Assembly (NCBI GenBank): GCA_900555585.1
Contig: USLT01000064.1
Span: forward strand, 1 to 5,224
Reading direction: 5' to 3'
DNA: 5,224 nucleotides
From: an uncultured Collinsella sp.
Lineage (GTDB): Bacteria > Actinomycetota > Coriobacteriia > Coriobacteriales > Coriobacteriaceae
Part shown: piece after piece, positions 1-5,058 of the stretch
How positions within the stretch are numbered: position 1 is the stretch's first letter
Layout of the letters: each line of letters begins with the position of its first letter
Position numbers and translations under genes: made by a program
Notes under the pieces: model-generated
Told to the model about the DNA's origin: nothing
The model's input: only the letters and a program-made list of their open reading frames with translations
Database searches by the model: none

Positions 1-2
1 TC

Positions 3-437
3 TATAGGCGCCATCGCAAGAAGGACCTCATCTCCTACAAGCACACCGGGTCCGCGGCGCTCATATTGTTCTGCATCGCGATGGCGGGCTTCGCGCTGGT
101 TGGCGGCGCGTTCTCCTGCAGCGAGATGCTTGACGACCTCAAGGGTGGTTGGAAGCAGGAGCGCTTCGCTTTCTACGAGGCCGAGATCAACCGTCCGCGC
201 GGCCGCGGGGCGGCGTTGTCGCCGACCACGTTCGAGGTCTCGCTCTACAAGGACGGCGAGTCTGTCAGGACCGGGCACGTGGACGCGCGCCTCAGCGTTA
301 ACGCCGACGAATGGCCCGAGGTCGCCCTCGTGCTCGACGAGCCGATGGCGGAGGTGCGCTGGTATCCCAGGACCCGTACCCTTGTGGGCGCGCGCGACGT
401 GGGCGGGCCCGCCACCGCGGGCGACCCGATAGGGTAG
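3..437 (+). CDS. Small membrane-anchored protein with exported C-terminal domain (5' end missing)
   Basis: The reading frame is already open at the left edge, so the true start lies outside the window. The visible part is 144 codons ending in TAG. It begins with a basic stretch (YRRHRKKDLISYKH) and then a hydrophobic span at about visible residues 17-37. The remaining ~105 residues are polar and probably lie outside the membrane by the positive-inside rule. The end of the domain (VRWYP at about 119-122, then LVGARDVG) resembles the end of the protein encoded at 2968-3438. It also recalls small OB-fold or DUF3592-like membrane modules that finish with a hydrophobic-Tyr-x-Pro strand; this assignment is an inference. 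TTG 66 and ATG 81 are possible internal starts, but they lack a convincing ribosome binding site and would remove the basic flank of the membrane segment. The stop lies six bases before the next gene, which suggests an operon. Function unknown. Confidence 0.75.
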   Translation, partial: YRRHRKKDLISYKHTGSAALILFCIAMAGFALVGGAFSCSEMLDDLKGGWKQERFAFYEAEINRPRGRGAALSPTTFEVSLYKDGESVRTGHVDARLSVNADEWPEVALVLDEPMAEVRWYPRTRTLVGARDVGGPATAGDPIG

Positions 438-443
438 GGGGCG

Positions 444-785
444 ATGATGTCCGGCAACGAGCTCGAGGCCCCTCTTGCCGCCGTACCCGGCGGCTGCCCG
501 CGCCATAGGGGAGCCGGGCGCCTGTACAGCCCCGGCGGCTGCGGGTGCGCCCTGCTCTTGGCGCCCGTCGTGGCATTGGGCGCGGGCATCGCGCTGGTGT
601 TGATGGGGATGGCCGCCGTGGCGCTGCTCGGGCTCGTCATAGCCATCGTGCTGACGGTGCGCGAGGTGCGCCGTGCCCGCGCGGGCTCGACCGCTCGGAC
701 GGGCATGGTCGTCTTGATCGGCGCCCTGTACCTTCTGTGCGTCCCGTACCTAGCGTTCTTCACATGGTTCTGGTTCATCGATTAA
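444..785 (+). CDS. Small multi-span membrane protein of unknown function
   Basis: This 113-residue protein starts at a tandem ATG-ATG (444 or 447) behind a purine-rich AGGGTAGGGGG. Residues 1-33 are polar and rich in Gly and Pro, with a Cys at 18 and a CGC at 33-35. Hydrophobic stretches follow at about 35-53, 55-72 and 88-109. A basic loop (REVRRARAGSTAR, about 73-85) between the second and third should lie in the cytoplasm. The third span is aromatic-rich and ends in FFTWFWFID. No catalytic motif is visible. The gene sits six bases after the preceding stop and 19 bases before the next start, so co-transcription with both neighbours is likely. I do not recognise the family; the layout resembles the small uncharacterised membrane proteins common in Clostridia and Coriobacteriia. 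Confidence 0.8.
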   Translation: MMSGNELEAPLAAVPGGCPRHRGAGRLYSPGGCGCALLLAPVVALGAGIALVLMGMAAVALLGLVIAIVLTVREVRRARAGSTARTGMVVLIGALYLLCVPYLAFFTWFWFID

Positions 786-804
786 CGAGCGGAGGGAGCT
801 TGCC

Positions 805-1143
805 GTGATCGGATTTTGCATCGCGCGCATGGATGAGGACGTTCGCCGCGGCATCATCGCGGCGCGCTATTCGGAGATGGAGCTCGAGGGCGTCCGATGC
901 CGCCTCCAAAGGCAGGTCGAGGAGCGCACCAGGGCTATGTCCGGGGTGCTGGCGGTCTTCGCCGCCTTCGATGGGATGCTGGTCATGACGGGCTCGTCGC
1001 CCTTCGTGCTGGCAGGCATGCTCGCGGTCGAGGGGATCGCCCTCTATGTCGCCTGGTATCTGCAGGCCGGCCGCCTGAAGAGCCAGTACAACGCCGCGCT
1101 CCGCCGCGGATACCCGGGCTTCGATCGCCTGAGGATCCGTTAG
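805..1143 (+). CDS. Small two-span membrane protein with charged N-terminal helix
   Basis: This 112-residue protein starts at GTG 805 and is preceded at good spacing by GGAGGGAG (791-798). ATG 829 is an alternative, but nothing as strong precedes it. Residues 8-45 are rich in Arg and Glu (for example RLQRQVEERTR) and are predicted as a long amphipathic helix. Two hydrophobic spans follow at about 46-61 and 67-86, joined by a very short turn (MTGSSP). The C-terminal tail (about 88-112) is basic, so both ends should be cytoplasmic. It is the last gene of the left + strand cluster, and a strong hairpin lies just after its stop. No enzyme motif is visible and I do not recognise the family. A structural or accessory role in the membrane is possible, but this is a guess. 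Confidence 0.78.
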   Translation: MIGFCIARMDEDVRRGIIAARYSEMELEGVRCRLQRQVEERTRAMSGVLAVFAAFDGMLVMTGSSPFVLAGMLAVEGIALYVAWYLQAGRLKSQYNAALRRGYPGFDRLRIR

Positions 1144-1155
1144 GCCTGGCGAAAA

Positions 1156-1191
1156 AACGGGGGCGCGTCCGTGTTTGGACGCGCCCCCGTT
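1156..1191. terminator. Strong intrinsic terminator between convergent genes
   Basis: An uninterrupted 15-bp stem (1156-1170 with 1177-1191, core GGGGGCGCGTCC) closes a 6-base loop. On the - strand the hairpin is followed at once by a T run (the A run at 1152-1157), so it is a textbook terminator for the lipoprotein gene that stops at 1212. On the + strand the 3' tail is GCGCATATA without a T run. The hairpin may still end the upstream cluster, because it begins only 13 bases after the stop at 1143. Confidence 0.9.
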
Positions 1192-1211
1192 GCGCATATA
1201 TGGCCTCTCGT

Positions 1212-1772
1212 CTAGAGCATGGCTCCCAGGAGTGCGCTCTCGGTTCCCTCATCGGCGTTCCAATTGCCCTCGTCATCCTTCGAGTAGGTGAACGTGAGGT
1301 CGCTTTTCTCGGGTTTGCAGTCGGATACGGCGGCCATCAGGAGCTCGCCTCCCTTGGCGTAGATCTCCTCTTCGGTCGGGATGGCGGTGGGGTCGATGGT
1401 CGAGATCCATGCCTCGTAGTCCTCGGTGAAGTCCTCCATCGCGTCGGTGAGGGACCTCATCTTGACCGTGACGTCGGCGGTCGCGGTACCCGCCTTCTCG
1501 TCGACCTCGATATCGCCGATCGAGTACTCGAAGCCCTCGAAGTACTTCTCCGCGAAGTCTTCCACGTCGATTCCCAGGAGGTCGAACGAGTCGCCCGCGC
1601 CGGCCTCGATGCCGGAGATGAGCTCTTCGTCGGTGGGCGAGATGCTGTCGAACGCCTCGGTGATGTCGGCGCGAATCTGCTCTTCAATCGTCGGGCCCCC
1701 GCATCCGCCTAGAAGGACCGTGCAGGCGATCGCTACGGCAGCGAGCGGTGTGGCGAGGAACTTTCTCTTCAT
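1212..1772 (-). CDS. Secreted lipoprotein of unknown function
   Basis: The 186-residue protein starts at the ATG complementary to 1770-1772 and has GGAG seven bases upstream (1779-1782 on +). The open frame continues to 1835, but that extension places a non-signal sequence ahead of the signal peptide. Residues 1-23 form a lipoprotein signal peptide: MKRK, a hydrophobic core, and the lipobox LGGC with the acylated Cys at 24. The mature part is strongly acidic. It opens with a helical segment (IEEQIRADITEAFDSI, about 29-44), then an FDLLGIDVEDFAEKYF-like helix (about 63-78). Alternating strands typical of an NTF2- or cystatin-like fold follow (FEYSIGDIEV and TATADVTVKM). A second helical part and a C-terminal FTYSKDDEGNW strand end the protein. 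I associate this pattern with abundant uncharacterised lipoproteins of Coriobacteriia. It should sit on the outer face of the membrane; the ligand is unknown. It stands alone, with its own terminator, and is divergent from the next unit. Confidence 0.88.
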   Translation of the reverse strand: MKRKFLATPLAAVAIACTVLLGGCGGPTIEEQIRADITEAFDSISPTDEELISGIEAGAGDSFDLLGIDVEDFAEKYFEGFEYSIGDIEVDEKAGTATADVTVKMRSLTDAMEDFTEDYEAWISTIDPTAIPTEEEIYAKGGELLMAAVSDCKPEKSDLTFTYSKDDEGNWNADEGTESALLGAML

Positions 1773-1844
1773 GGTCGTCTCCGTTCGTCGGGTGGCGGGC
1801 CGCCTTGATTGCGGGGCGTGCCCTTGCATGGGCAAATCGTATCC

Positions 1845-1861
1845 GTGAGGGAGGCTCCCAC
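1845..1861. promoter_or_regulatory. Dyad in divergent promoter region, possible operator
   Basis: The sequence reads GTG-A-GGGAG-G-CTCCCAC: two 7-base arms (GTGGGAG/CTCCCAC) with a single extra A in the left arm and a one-base centre. It lies in the 290-base region between the leftward lipoprotein gene and the rightward unit. It is just upstream of a weak leftward -10 candidate (TACGAT on the - strand, + positions 1836-1841), so it could bind a regulator of the lipoprotein gene. Operator function is inferred from position and symmetry only. The rest of 1773-2062 shows no gene that I can support. Confidence 0.3.
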
Positions 1862-2027
1862 TATCGTCGGCTGCGGGGGAATCCGGCCGACGGCGTCGTG
1901 GGTCGGCGAGTAGCCTGCACCATGATGCAGCCTGAATCTCCGGGGTCGTCCACGGTCCGCCTATCGCCCCCGTTCGGCGCTCGCCGAGTTGTCCTGCGCT
2001 GTTTCGGACGGTGTCTTCCGGATGGGA

Positions 2028-2033
2028 TACAAT
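2028..2033 (+). promoter_or_regulatory. -10 box of the 2063-3438 operon
   Basis: TACAAT (five of six matches to TATAAT) sits about 30 bases before the chosen start at 2063, which gives a leader of roughly 23 bases. A matching -35 element is poor: TTCGGA at 2003-2008 with a 19-base spacer is the best I see. Its position agrees with the start at 2063 and argues against the longer upstream reading frame. Confidence 0.5.
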
Positions 2034-2049
2034 CCCCTCAACGTTTTTT

Positions 2050-2053
2050 GGAG
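2050..2053 (+). promoter_or_regulatory. Ribosome binding site that fixes the start at 2063
   Basis: GGAG follows a run of six T and lies nine bases before ATG 2063. It is one base from the other in-frame ATG at 2054, too close to serve it. The frame is open far upstream (ATG 1922, TTG 1748), but no comparable site precedes those codons. Confidence 0.6.
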
Positions 2054-2062
2054 ATGGTGACG

Positions 2063-2968
2063 ATGAACGAGAAGCCCGTACCGCCCGTTTTGGAGCCCGA
2101 GCCCGACCAGCCGCAAGGCGTGCCTGCGCAAGGGGAGGGCCGCTCGGCGTATGGCGGCATGAGCGCCCAGGAGACCGTGGACGCCTATCTCGGGCGGCTG
2201 CGCTCGATCAAGGCGCAATCCATCGCGCTGGTCATCGCGAATGTCGTCGCGATGGTCTGGTTTATCGAGAGGGGTCACGTCGCCTTATATTTCTTCGGCT
2301 TCGCCCTCCTGTTCGCCATCGTGCTCATCGCGCGGGCGCGCATGGCGTCGCTGTTCGTCAAGCTGGGCGAGGTGGTGTCGCAGGATTGCGACCCTGCGCG
2401 CTACCGCGCGGTGCTCGAGGCCCTCTCTGCGCGCGACCGCTTCGGCCGCTCCGCGAACACCATCGCCATCGAGCTCGCGTATTGCGATTACCTCGAGCTC
2501 GACAGCGCCGGCGCGCTGGGTCGGCTCGGGTCCGTCTCCTTCAAGCGCGCGGACAATCCAAGGTGGTTTCGCGTCATGCAGGTCGAGTTTCTGAGCCGCG
2601 TCGACGCGGGCGATCTCGACGGTGCGCGCGCCACGCTGTCCAGGCTTTCGGCGTTCCGCACGAGCTTCAAGGAGGGATCGCGCAACCGCGCCGTCATCGA
2701 TTCCCAGATCGCCGACTTCACCGTCCTGGTTCGCCCGCCCGCCGAGCGCGACGTCGCCGACGCCGCCCGCATGCGCGAGCGCATGGCGGCGGCTGATTAC
2801 CACCAGCAGCGCGCGAACTGGCAGCTCTACCTCGCTGAGTACGAGCTGCTGCATGGATCGCCCGAGGAGGCGGCGCGACTGGCGTCCGATGCCTCGCTCG
2901 AGCCGCTCACGCCCCGCATGGAGCGCCTGCGCGCCGAGGTCCTGTCAGGGCTGGAGGTGGGCGCGTGA
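2063..2968 (+). CDS. Membrane-anchored protein with TPR-like helical repeats
   Basis: This 301-residue protein starts at ATG 2063, supported by GGAG at 2050 and a -10 box at 2028. Residues 1-30 are Pro/Glu-rich and probably disordered. A helix with AYLGRLRSIK follows, then two hydrophobic spans at about 52-68 and 72-91 that form a hairpin, leaving both ends in the cytoplasm. Residues 95-301 are helical and repeat-like. Pairs of helices resembling tetratricopeptide repeats are visible at about 166-199 (VEFLSRVDAGDLDGARATLS) and 252-278 (LYLAEYELLHGSPEEAARLA). A less regular one lies at 113-150. Such repeats usually mediate protein-protein contacts, so a scaffold or adaptor at the inner membrane face is likely, with partner unknown. 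The TGA stop overlaps the start of the next gene, so the two proteins are probably made together and may act together. No catalytic residues are evident. Confidence 0.88.
   Translation: MNEKPVPPVLEPEPDQPQGVPAQGEGRSAYGGMSAQETVDAYLGRLRSIKAQSIALVIANVVAMVWFIERGHVALYFFGFALLFAIVLIARARMASLFVKLGEVVSQDCDPARYRAVLEALSARDRFGRSANTIAIELAYCDYLELDSAGALGRLGSVSFKRADNPRWFRVMQVEFLSRVDAGDLDGARATLSRLSAFRTSFKEGSRNRAVIDSQIADFTVLVRPPAERDVADAARMRERMAAADYHQQRANWQLYLAEYELLHGSPEEAARLASDASLEPLTPRMERLRAEVLSGLEVGA
2953..2957 (+). promoter_or_regulatory. Internal ribosome binding site for the overlapping downstream gene
   Basis: GGAGG lies inside the last codons of the upstream gene. It is seven bases before GTG 2965 and ten before ATG 2968, so both starts are possible. 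GTG would give a GTGA overlap of four bases with the upstream stop. ATG would give a one-base overlap. Confidence 0.6.
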
Positions 2969-3438
2969 TGGAATACGCCGTCTTCAGGCTCGCGATGCGA
3001 TCCCTGGTCTTCCTCGTCGCGTTTGTCTTTTGCGTCTCGCACCTCGTGCGCAAAAGGGACTTCATCGATGCCGTCTTCCGGAGCCCCGACGAGGTGAGGA
3101 AGAGCTTCACCGGAAGGAATGACGTCCTGTTCCTGAGGGTCCTGAACATCGTCCCGATGGTCGTGGCGGCTGCCACGGCGGCTTTCCTCCTCGGCGCCCT
3201 CCTCGACGTGCCCCGGATCATGGACGGGGATTACCTCAAGGTCGAGGGCGTCGCGGTCGGCCGCGCGCACGGCGGGGCGGACGTTCCGAGCGAGCGCCGG
3301 GGCATCTCGGTGCGCGACGGCGAGACCGGCGAGGTCGTCGACCTCACGGTGTTCTCCGGCTATGTCGACGACGGCGAGAGGCTCGCTGTGGAGTACCTGC
3401 CGCACACGGGCTACGGCGCGATCGTCGAGCGGGGCTGA
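2968..3438 (+). CDS. Two-span membrane protein with exported beta-rich C-terminal module
   Basis: This is a 156-residue protein from ATG 2968, or 157 from GTG 2965. The first span is at about residues 8-27. A strongly basic loop follows (VRKRDF to RKSFTGR, about 27-50), then a second span at about 57-80. By the positive-inside rule the loop is cytoplasmic and residues 87-156 are outside. That C-terminal module alternates short strands and turns: DYLKVEGVAVGR, GISVRDGETGEVVDL, then a Gly-Glu turn, VEYLP at 141-145 and a final GYGAIVERG. This is reminiscent of DUF3592/OB-like membrane modules, in which a GD/GE turn is followed by a V-x-Y-x-P strand; the resemblance is recognised by eye. The same ending occurs in the truncated gene at 3-437. 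Translational overlap with the TPR-like gene upstream suggests a functional pair. Its function is unknown, and no clear terminator follows. Confidence 0.87.
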   Translation: MEYAVFRLAMRSLVFLVAFVFCVSHLVRKRDFIDAVFRSPDEVRKSFTGRNDVLFLRVLNIVPMVVAAATAAFLLGALLDVPRIMDGDYLKVEGVAVGRAHGGADVPSERRGISVRDGETGEVVDLTVFSGYVDDGERLAVEYLPHTGYGAIVERG

Positions 3439-3651
3439 CGGATATTTGATATGTTCGCTGACCGCATCGAAAGAGATGCTTGCGGAAGAAGCAGGCGGGC
3501 TTCTGCTTGCTTGATGCCCGAATGCTCGTCGACCTCCTGTTGGCAGCGGCTCGCAAACCGGTCTCAGATGCTTAGATCATACCGTTCATCTAACTTAAAA
3601 GCGCAGGTGAGCCGCTTGATAAGTATTTTTACGGACGCTTTCCGGTCCATG

Positions 3652-3660
3652 TGCTATAAC
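3652..3660 (+). promoter_or_regulatory. Extended -10 promoter of the XRE regulator gene
   Basis: TG-C-TATAAC combines the TGn extension with a five-of-six -10 hexamer (3655-3660). The transcript would start near 3667, about 37 bases before ATG 3704. No good -35 hexamer is present at normal spacing, which is usual for extended -10 promoters. Confidence 0.6.
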
Positions 3661-3669
3661 CATCTGAAA

Positions 3670-3683
3670 CATCTCCGGGGATG
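3670..3683. promoter_or_regulatory. Dyad at the predicted start of the XRE transcript, possible operator
   Basis: CATCTCC directly abuts GGGGATG: a 14-base dyad with one T/G imperfection and no spacer. It lies a few bases after the predicted transcription start of the regulator gene, where a self-repressing XRE protein could bind. This is inference from symmetry and position. Confidence 0.3.
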
Positions 3684-3692
3684 CATGAAGCG

Positions 3693-3699
3693 AAGGAGG
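3693..3699 (+). promoter_or_regulatory. Near-perfect Shine-Dalgarno sequence of the XRE gene
   Basis: AAGGAGG (followed by GG) lies four bases before ATG 3704. The complementarity is the strongest in the window and the spacing is somewhat short. It fixes the start, since the next in-frame Met is at residue 69, beyond the whole helix-turn-helix domain. Confidence 0.75.
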
Positions 3700-3703
3700 G
3701 GCA

Positions 3704-4333
3704 ATGGAGGTCGGAAACCGGATTCGTCGTGAGCGGCAGCGGCTTGGGATTTCTCAAGAGGAACTTTCTCACCGAGCATATGTATCGCGCCCGACGCTTT
3801 CGCATTGGGAAACGGGCAGGACGCTCCCCGACGCGCAATCCCTGCTGGTTCTTTCCGAGATATTCGGAACGAGCATTGATGAGCTCGTGAAAGGGGATGT
3901 TGCAGAAATGGAAGAGATTGTCGATCGCGAAGCGCGGGTGGCCATAGGTAGGACGCTCGCGCTTGCCTGCGTTGCCGTAGGTGCGGGAGTCTGTCTTGTC
4001 GCGGTCTCTTTTACCGCGCGCTATCTGGTGGGTTCCGTCGCATTTTACTCGATGACGCTTTTGAGCATGGTGATGGGCTTTACGGTGATGACACGGGCGG
4101 GCGAGAGGGCCGTATCCGCTGCATCAGCCGCCGGGGTGCTTGCCGAGTTGGCTGCGGGCAAGTGCGCCGCTGCGGAAAAGGTCGTGCTTCGTGAGCGATT
4201 GGCCCACGAGATCGCGCGCGATGGCGTGCGCGACCCATACGCTCGCCTTGTATTGAGCGCAGCGTGTGCGGTAGATATCGCATGCATGCTCGTGTGGTTT
4301 GCGACACTTATCCGGCCTGGTTTATTTGCGTGA
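3704..4333 (+). CDS. XRE/Cro-family DNA-binding regulator with three-span membrane C-terminus
   Basis: This is a 209-residue protein. Residues 1-63 form a complete HTH_3 (Cro/C1) domain. It opens with MEVGNRIRRERQRLGISQEEL, where ISQEEL begins the first helix of the HTH. The recognition-helix region VSRPTLSHWETGRTLPD is at 27-43, and the domain closes with LSEIFGTSIDELVKGD. Hydrophobic spans lie at about 84-103, 108-129 and 182-203. Between the last two is a soluble, Ala-rich helical segment (about 132-180). This HTH-plus-membrane layout is known among uncharacterised regulators of Clostridia and related bacteria. It implies a repressor or activator tethered to the membrane and possibly able to sense a membrane or exported signal. 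Targets are unknown; likely candidates are its own promoter and the convergent gene next door. GC content is lower than in the upstream operon (4021-4080 is 30 of 60 by hand count), consistent with a different history. Confidence 0.93.
   Translation: MEVGNRIRRERQRLGISQEELSHRAYVSRPTLSHWETGRTLPDAQSLLVLSEIFGTSIDELVKGDVAEMEEIVDREARVAIGRTLALACVAVGAGVCLVAVSFTARYLVGSVAFYSMTLLSMVMGFTVMTRAGERAVSAASAAGVLAELAAGKCAAAEKVVLRERLAHEIARDGVRDPYARLVLSAACAVDIACMLVWFATLIRPGLFA
4314..4327 (+). repeat. 14-bp direct repeat, copy 1
   Basis: GGCCTGGTTTATTT covers the last codons of the regulator gene (Pro-Gly-Leu-Phe). An exact second copy begins 75 bases later in the same frame. Such a match by chance within so short a distance is unlikely, so a small local duplication is plausible. 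Confidence 0.7.
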
Positions 4334-4388
4334 TGTCGCCGTTCCGACGCACGCGCTTGCCTTGCGCTTAATCGGGGTCGCTATGATG

Positions 4389-4402
4389 GGCCTGGTTTAT
4401 TT
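4389..4402 (+). repeat. 14-bp direct repeat, copy 2
   Basis: This is an exact copy of the repeat at 4314, lying in the 90-base gap between the convergent regulator and exported-protein genes. It falls in an open stretch from ATG 4386 to TAG 4428 that would encode only 14 residues. It also begins a 5-bp stem (GGCCT with AGGCC at 4406-4410). That stem has a 12-base loop and no T run, so it is not a convincing terminator. Confidence 0.7.
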
Positions 4403-4423
4403 CGGAGGCCATTGGGGACATCA

Positions 4424-4858
4424 TCAATAGCCCCAGTCGACAACCTTCCATGGGGCGCCTTGCGAGGGCCTGGTGAGAATCCATTGCCAGCCTTCGTATC
4501 TGTCGTTCGGCGAGAAGCCCTCGTCAGCTGCCCGCCAGTCGGTCGTGAATTCGGATAGCACGACGATAAGGTCCCCTTTGCCTTTTTGCCCATGCTCGAG
4601 CATTTCGTCCAGATGGCGGGTTTCGACTTTGCTGTCATAGCGGACTTCTTCGAGTGTGCATCCCTCGAATTTAGAGGCGAACTCCGTTTCGATGGCATTG
4701 AACGCGGCGAGGATATCGGCTTCGGTATAGCGGTCCGTGGATTGCGCGATGCGCTCGACAGATTTCACGTTTCCACCGGAGGGGCCGACGAGCGCCACCA
4801 GGACGCCAAGAGCGGCAAAAGCGCCCGCTATCGCGACGAGAGCCGTTTTCCTGTTCAT
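4424..4858 (-). CDS. Small exported protein with conserved Trp-rich C-terminus, function unknown
   Basis: The 144-residue protein starts at the ATG complementary to 4856-4858, four bases after AAGGGGG (+ positions 4863-4869). Residues 1-25 are a signal peptide or membrane anchor (MNRKTALVAIAGAF and a hydrophobic core). No lipobox Cys is present, so it is secreted or N-terminally anchored. The mature domain begins with YTEADILAAFNAIETEF (44-60), then FEGCTLEEVRYDS (64-76) with its single Cys at 67. A strand DLIVVLSEF (95-103) follows, and the protein ends in a Trp-rich stretch with WQWILTR and WKVVDWGY. I recognise this pattern (helix, GCTL, YD, hydrophobic strand, W-x-WIL-x-R, final DWGY) from small exported proteins widespread in Clostridia, which have no known function and no symbol. 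An NTF2-like fold is possible. It converges with the XRE regulator across a 90-base gap. Confidence 0.87.
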   Translation of the reverse strand: MNRKTALVAIAGAFAALGVLVALVGPSGGNVKSVERIAQSTDRYTEADILAAFNAIETEFASKFEGCTLEEVRYDSKVETRHLDEMLEHGQKGKGDLIVVLSEFTTDWRAADEGFSPNDRYEGWQWILTRPSQGAPWKVVDWGY

Positions 4859-4917
4859 TGCGCCCCCTTGGGATTGCCGGGTTGAGTGCTCGGATTAAGA
4901 TTCCTCAACGGTAGGTG

Positions 4918-4927
4918 ACATCGATGT
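4918..4927. promoter_or_regulatory. Perfect palindrome ACATCGATGT upstream of the exported-protein gene
   Basis: This is a 10-base perfect inverted repeat about 60 bases upstream of the leftward start at 4858, a suitable place for an operator. A palindrome of this length can occur by chance, and no second copy is seen nearby. Confidence 0.25.
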
Positions 4928-5058
4928 GAATTGCAACGCGGCGAGACCCGCTTCGTTTTGAATTCCGCAAGCTGTAGCGAGCGGTTTGAGGCGTGCTTTC
5001 TTTGCAGGGCGGGGCTGCGCCAAGTTGTTTTGTCGCAACGTTGGGGTCCGATCATTAG

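Larger units (their letters stand above)
3439..3703 (+). other. 265-base intergenic region ahead of the XRE gene
   Basis: I can support no gene here. Base composition drops compared with the upstream operon: 3541-3600 has 28 G/C of 60 by hand count, against 45 of 60 at 2401-2460. A weak hairpin (AGAAGC 3487-3492 with GCTTCT 3499-3504, six-base loop) follows the upstream stop but has no T run, so it is not a convincing terminator. The right end carries the promoter, a dyad and the strong ribosome binding site of the regulator gene. Confidence 0.5.

Noticed and set aside
245..778. - strand open frame of 177 codons opposite the first two genes
   Set aside because: It is antisense to membrane-protein genes with clear spans and ribosome binding sites.
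897..1712. Long + strand open frame antisense to the lipoprotein gene (271 codons)
   Set aside because: It covers a convincing lipoprotein gene with signal peptide, ribosome binding site and terminator. It also runs through the strong terminator hairpin and has no recognisable protein features.
1748..2062. N-terminal extension of the TPR-like protein (starts at 1748 or ATG 1922)
   Set aside because: There is no ribosome binding site, the extension overlaps the promoter of the divergent lipoprotein gene, and a -10 box with GGAG precedes ATG 2063.
2011..2796. Alternative + strand frame of 261 codons overlapping the TPR-like gene
   Set aside because: The product is an Arg/Ala/Gly-rich shadow typical of GC-rich coding DNA, and the -10 box and GGAG fit the other frame.
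2285..2854. - strand open frame of 189 codons inside the TPR-like gene
   Set aside because: It is an antisense shadow in GC-rich DNA; no signal, domain or promoter supports it.
2827..3405. - strand open frame of 192 codons across both genes of the overlapping pair
   Set aside because: It is antisense to two well-supported genes and its composition is typical of a reverse-frame artefact.
3451..3732. Possible small + strand gene of 93 codons between 3438 and the XRE gene
   Set aside because: It has no ribosome binding site, a Ser/Arg/Cys-rich product without features, and it overlaps the XRE promoter, ribosome binding site and start.
4386..4430. 14-residue open frame containing the second copy of the direct repeat
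   Set aside because: It is very short, with no ribosome binding site, and overlaps the 3' end of the convergent gene.
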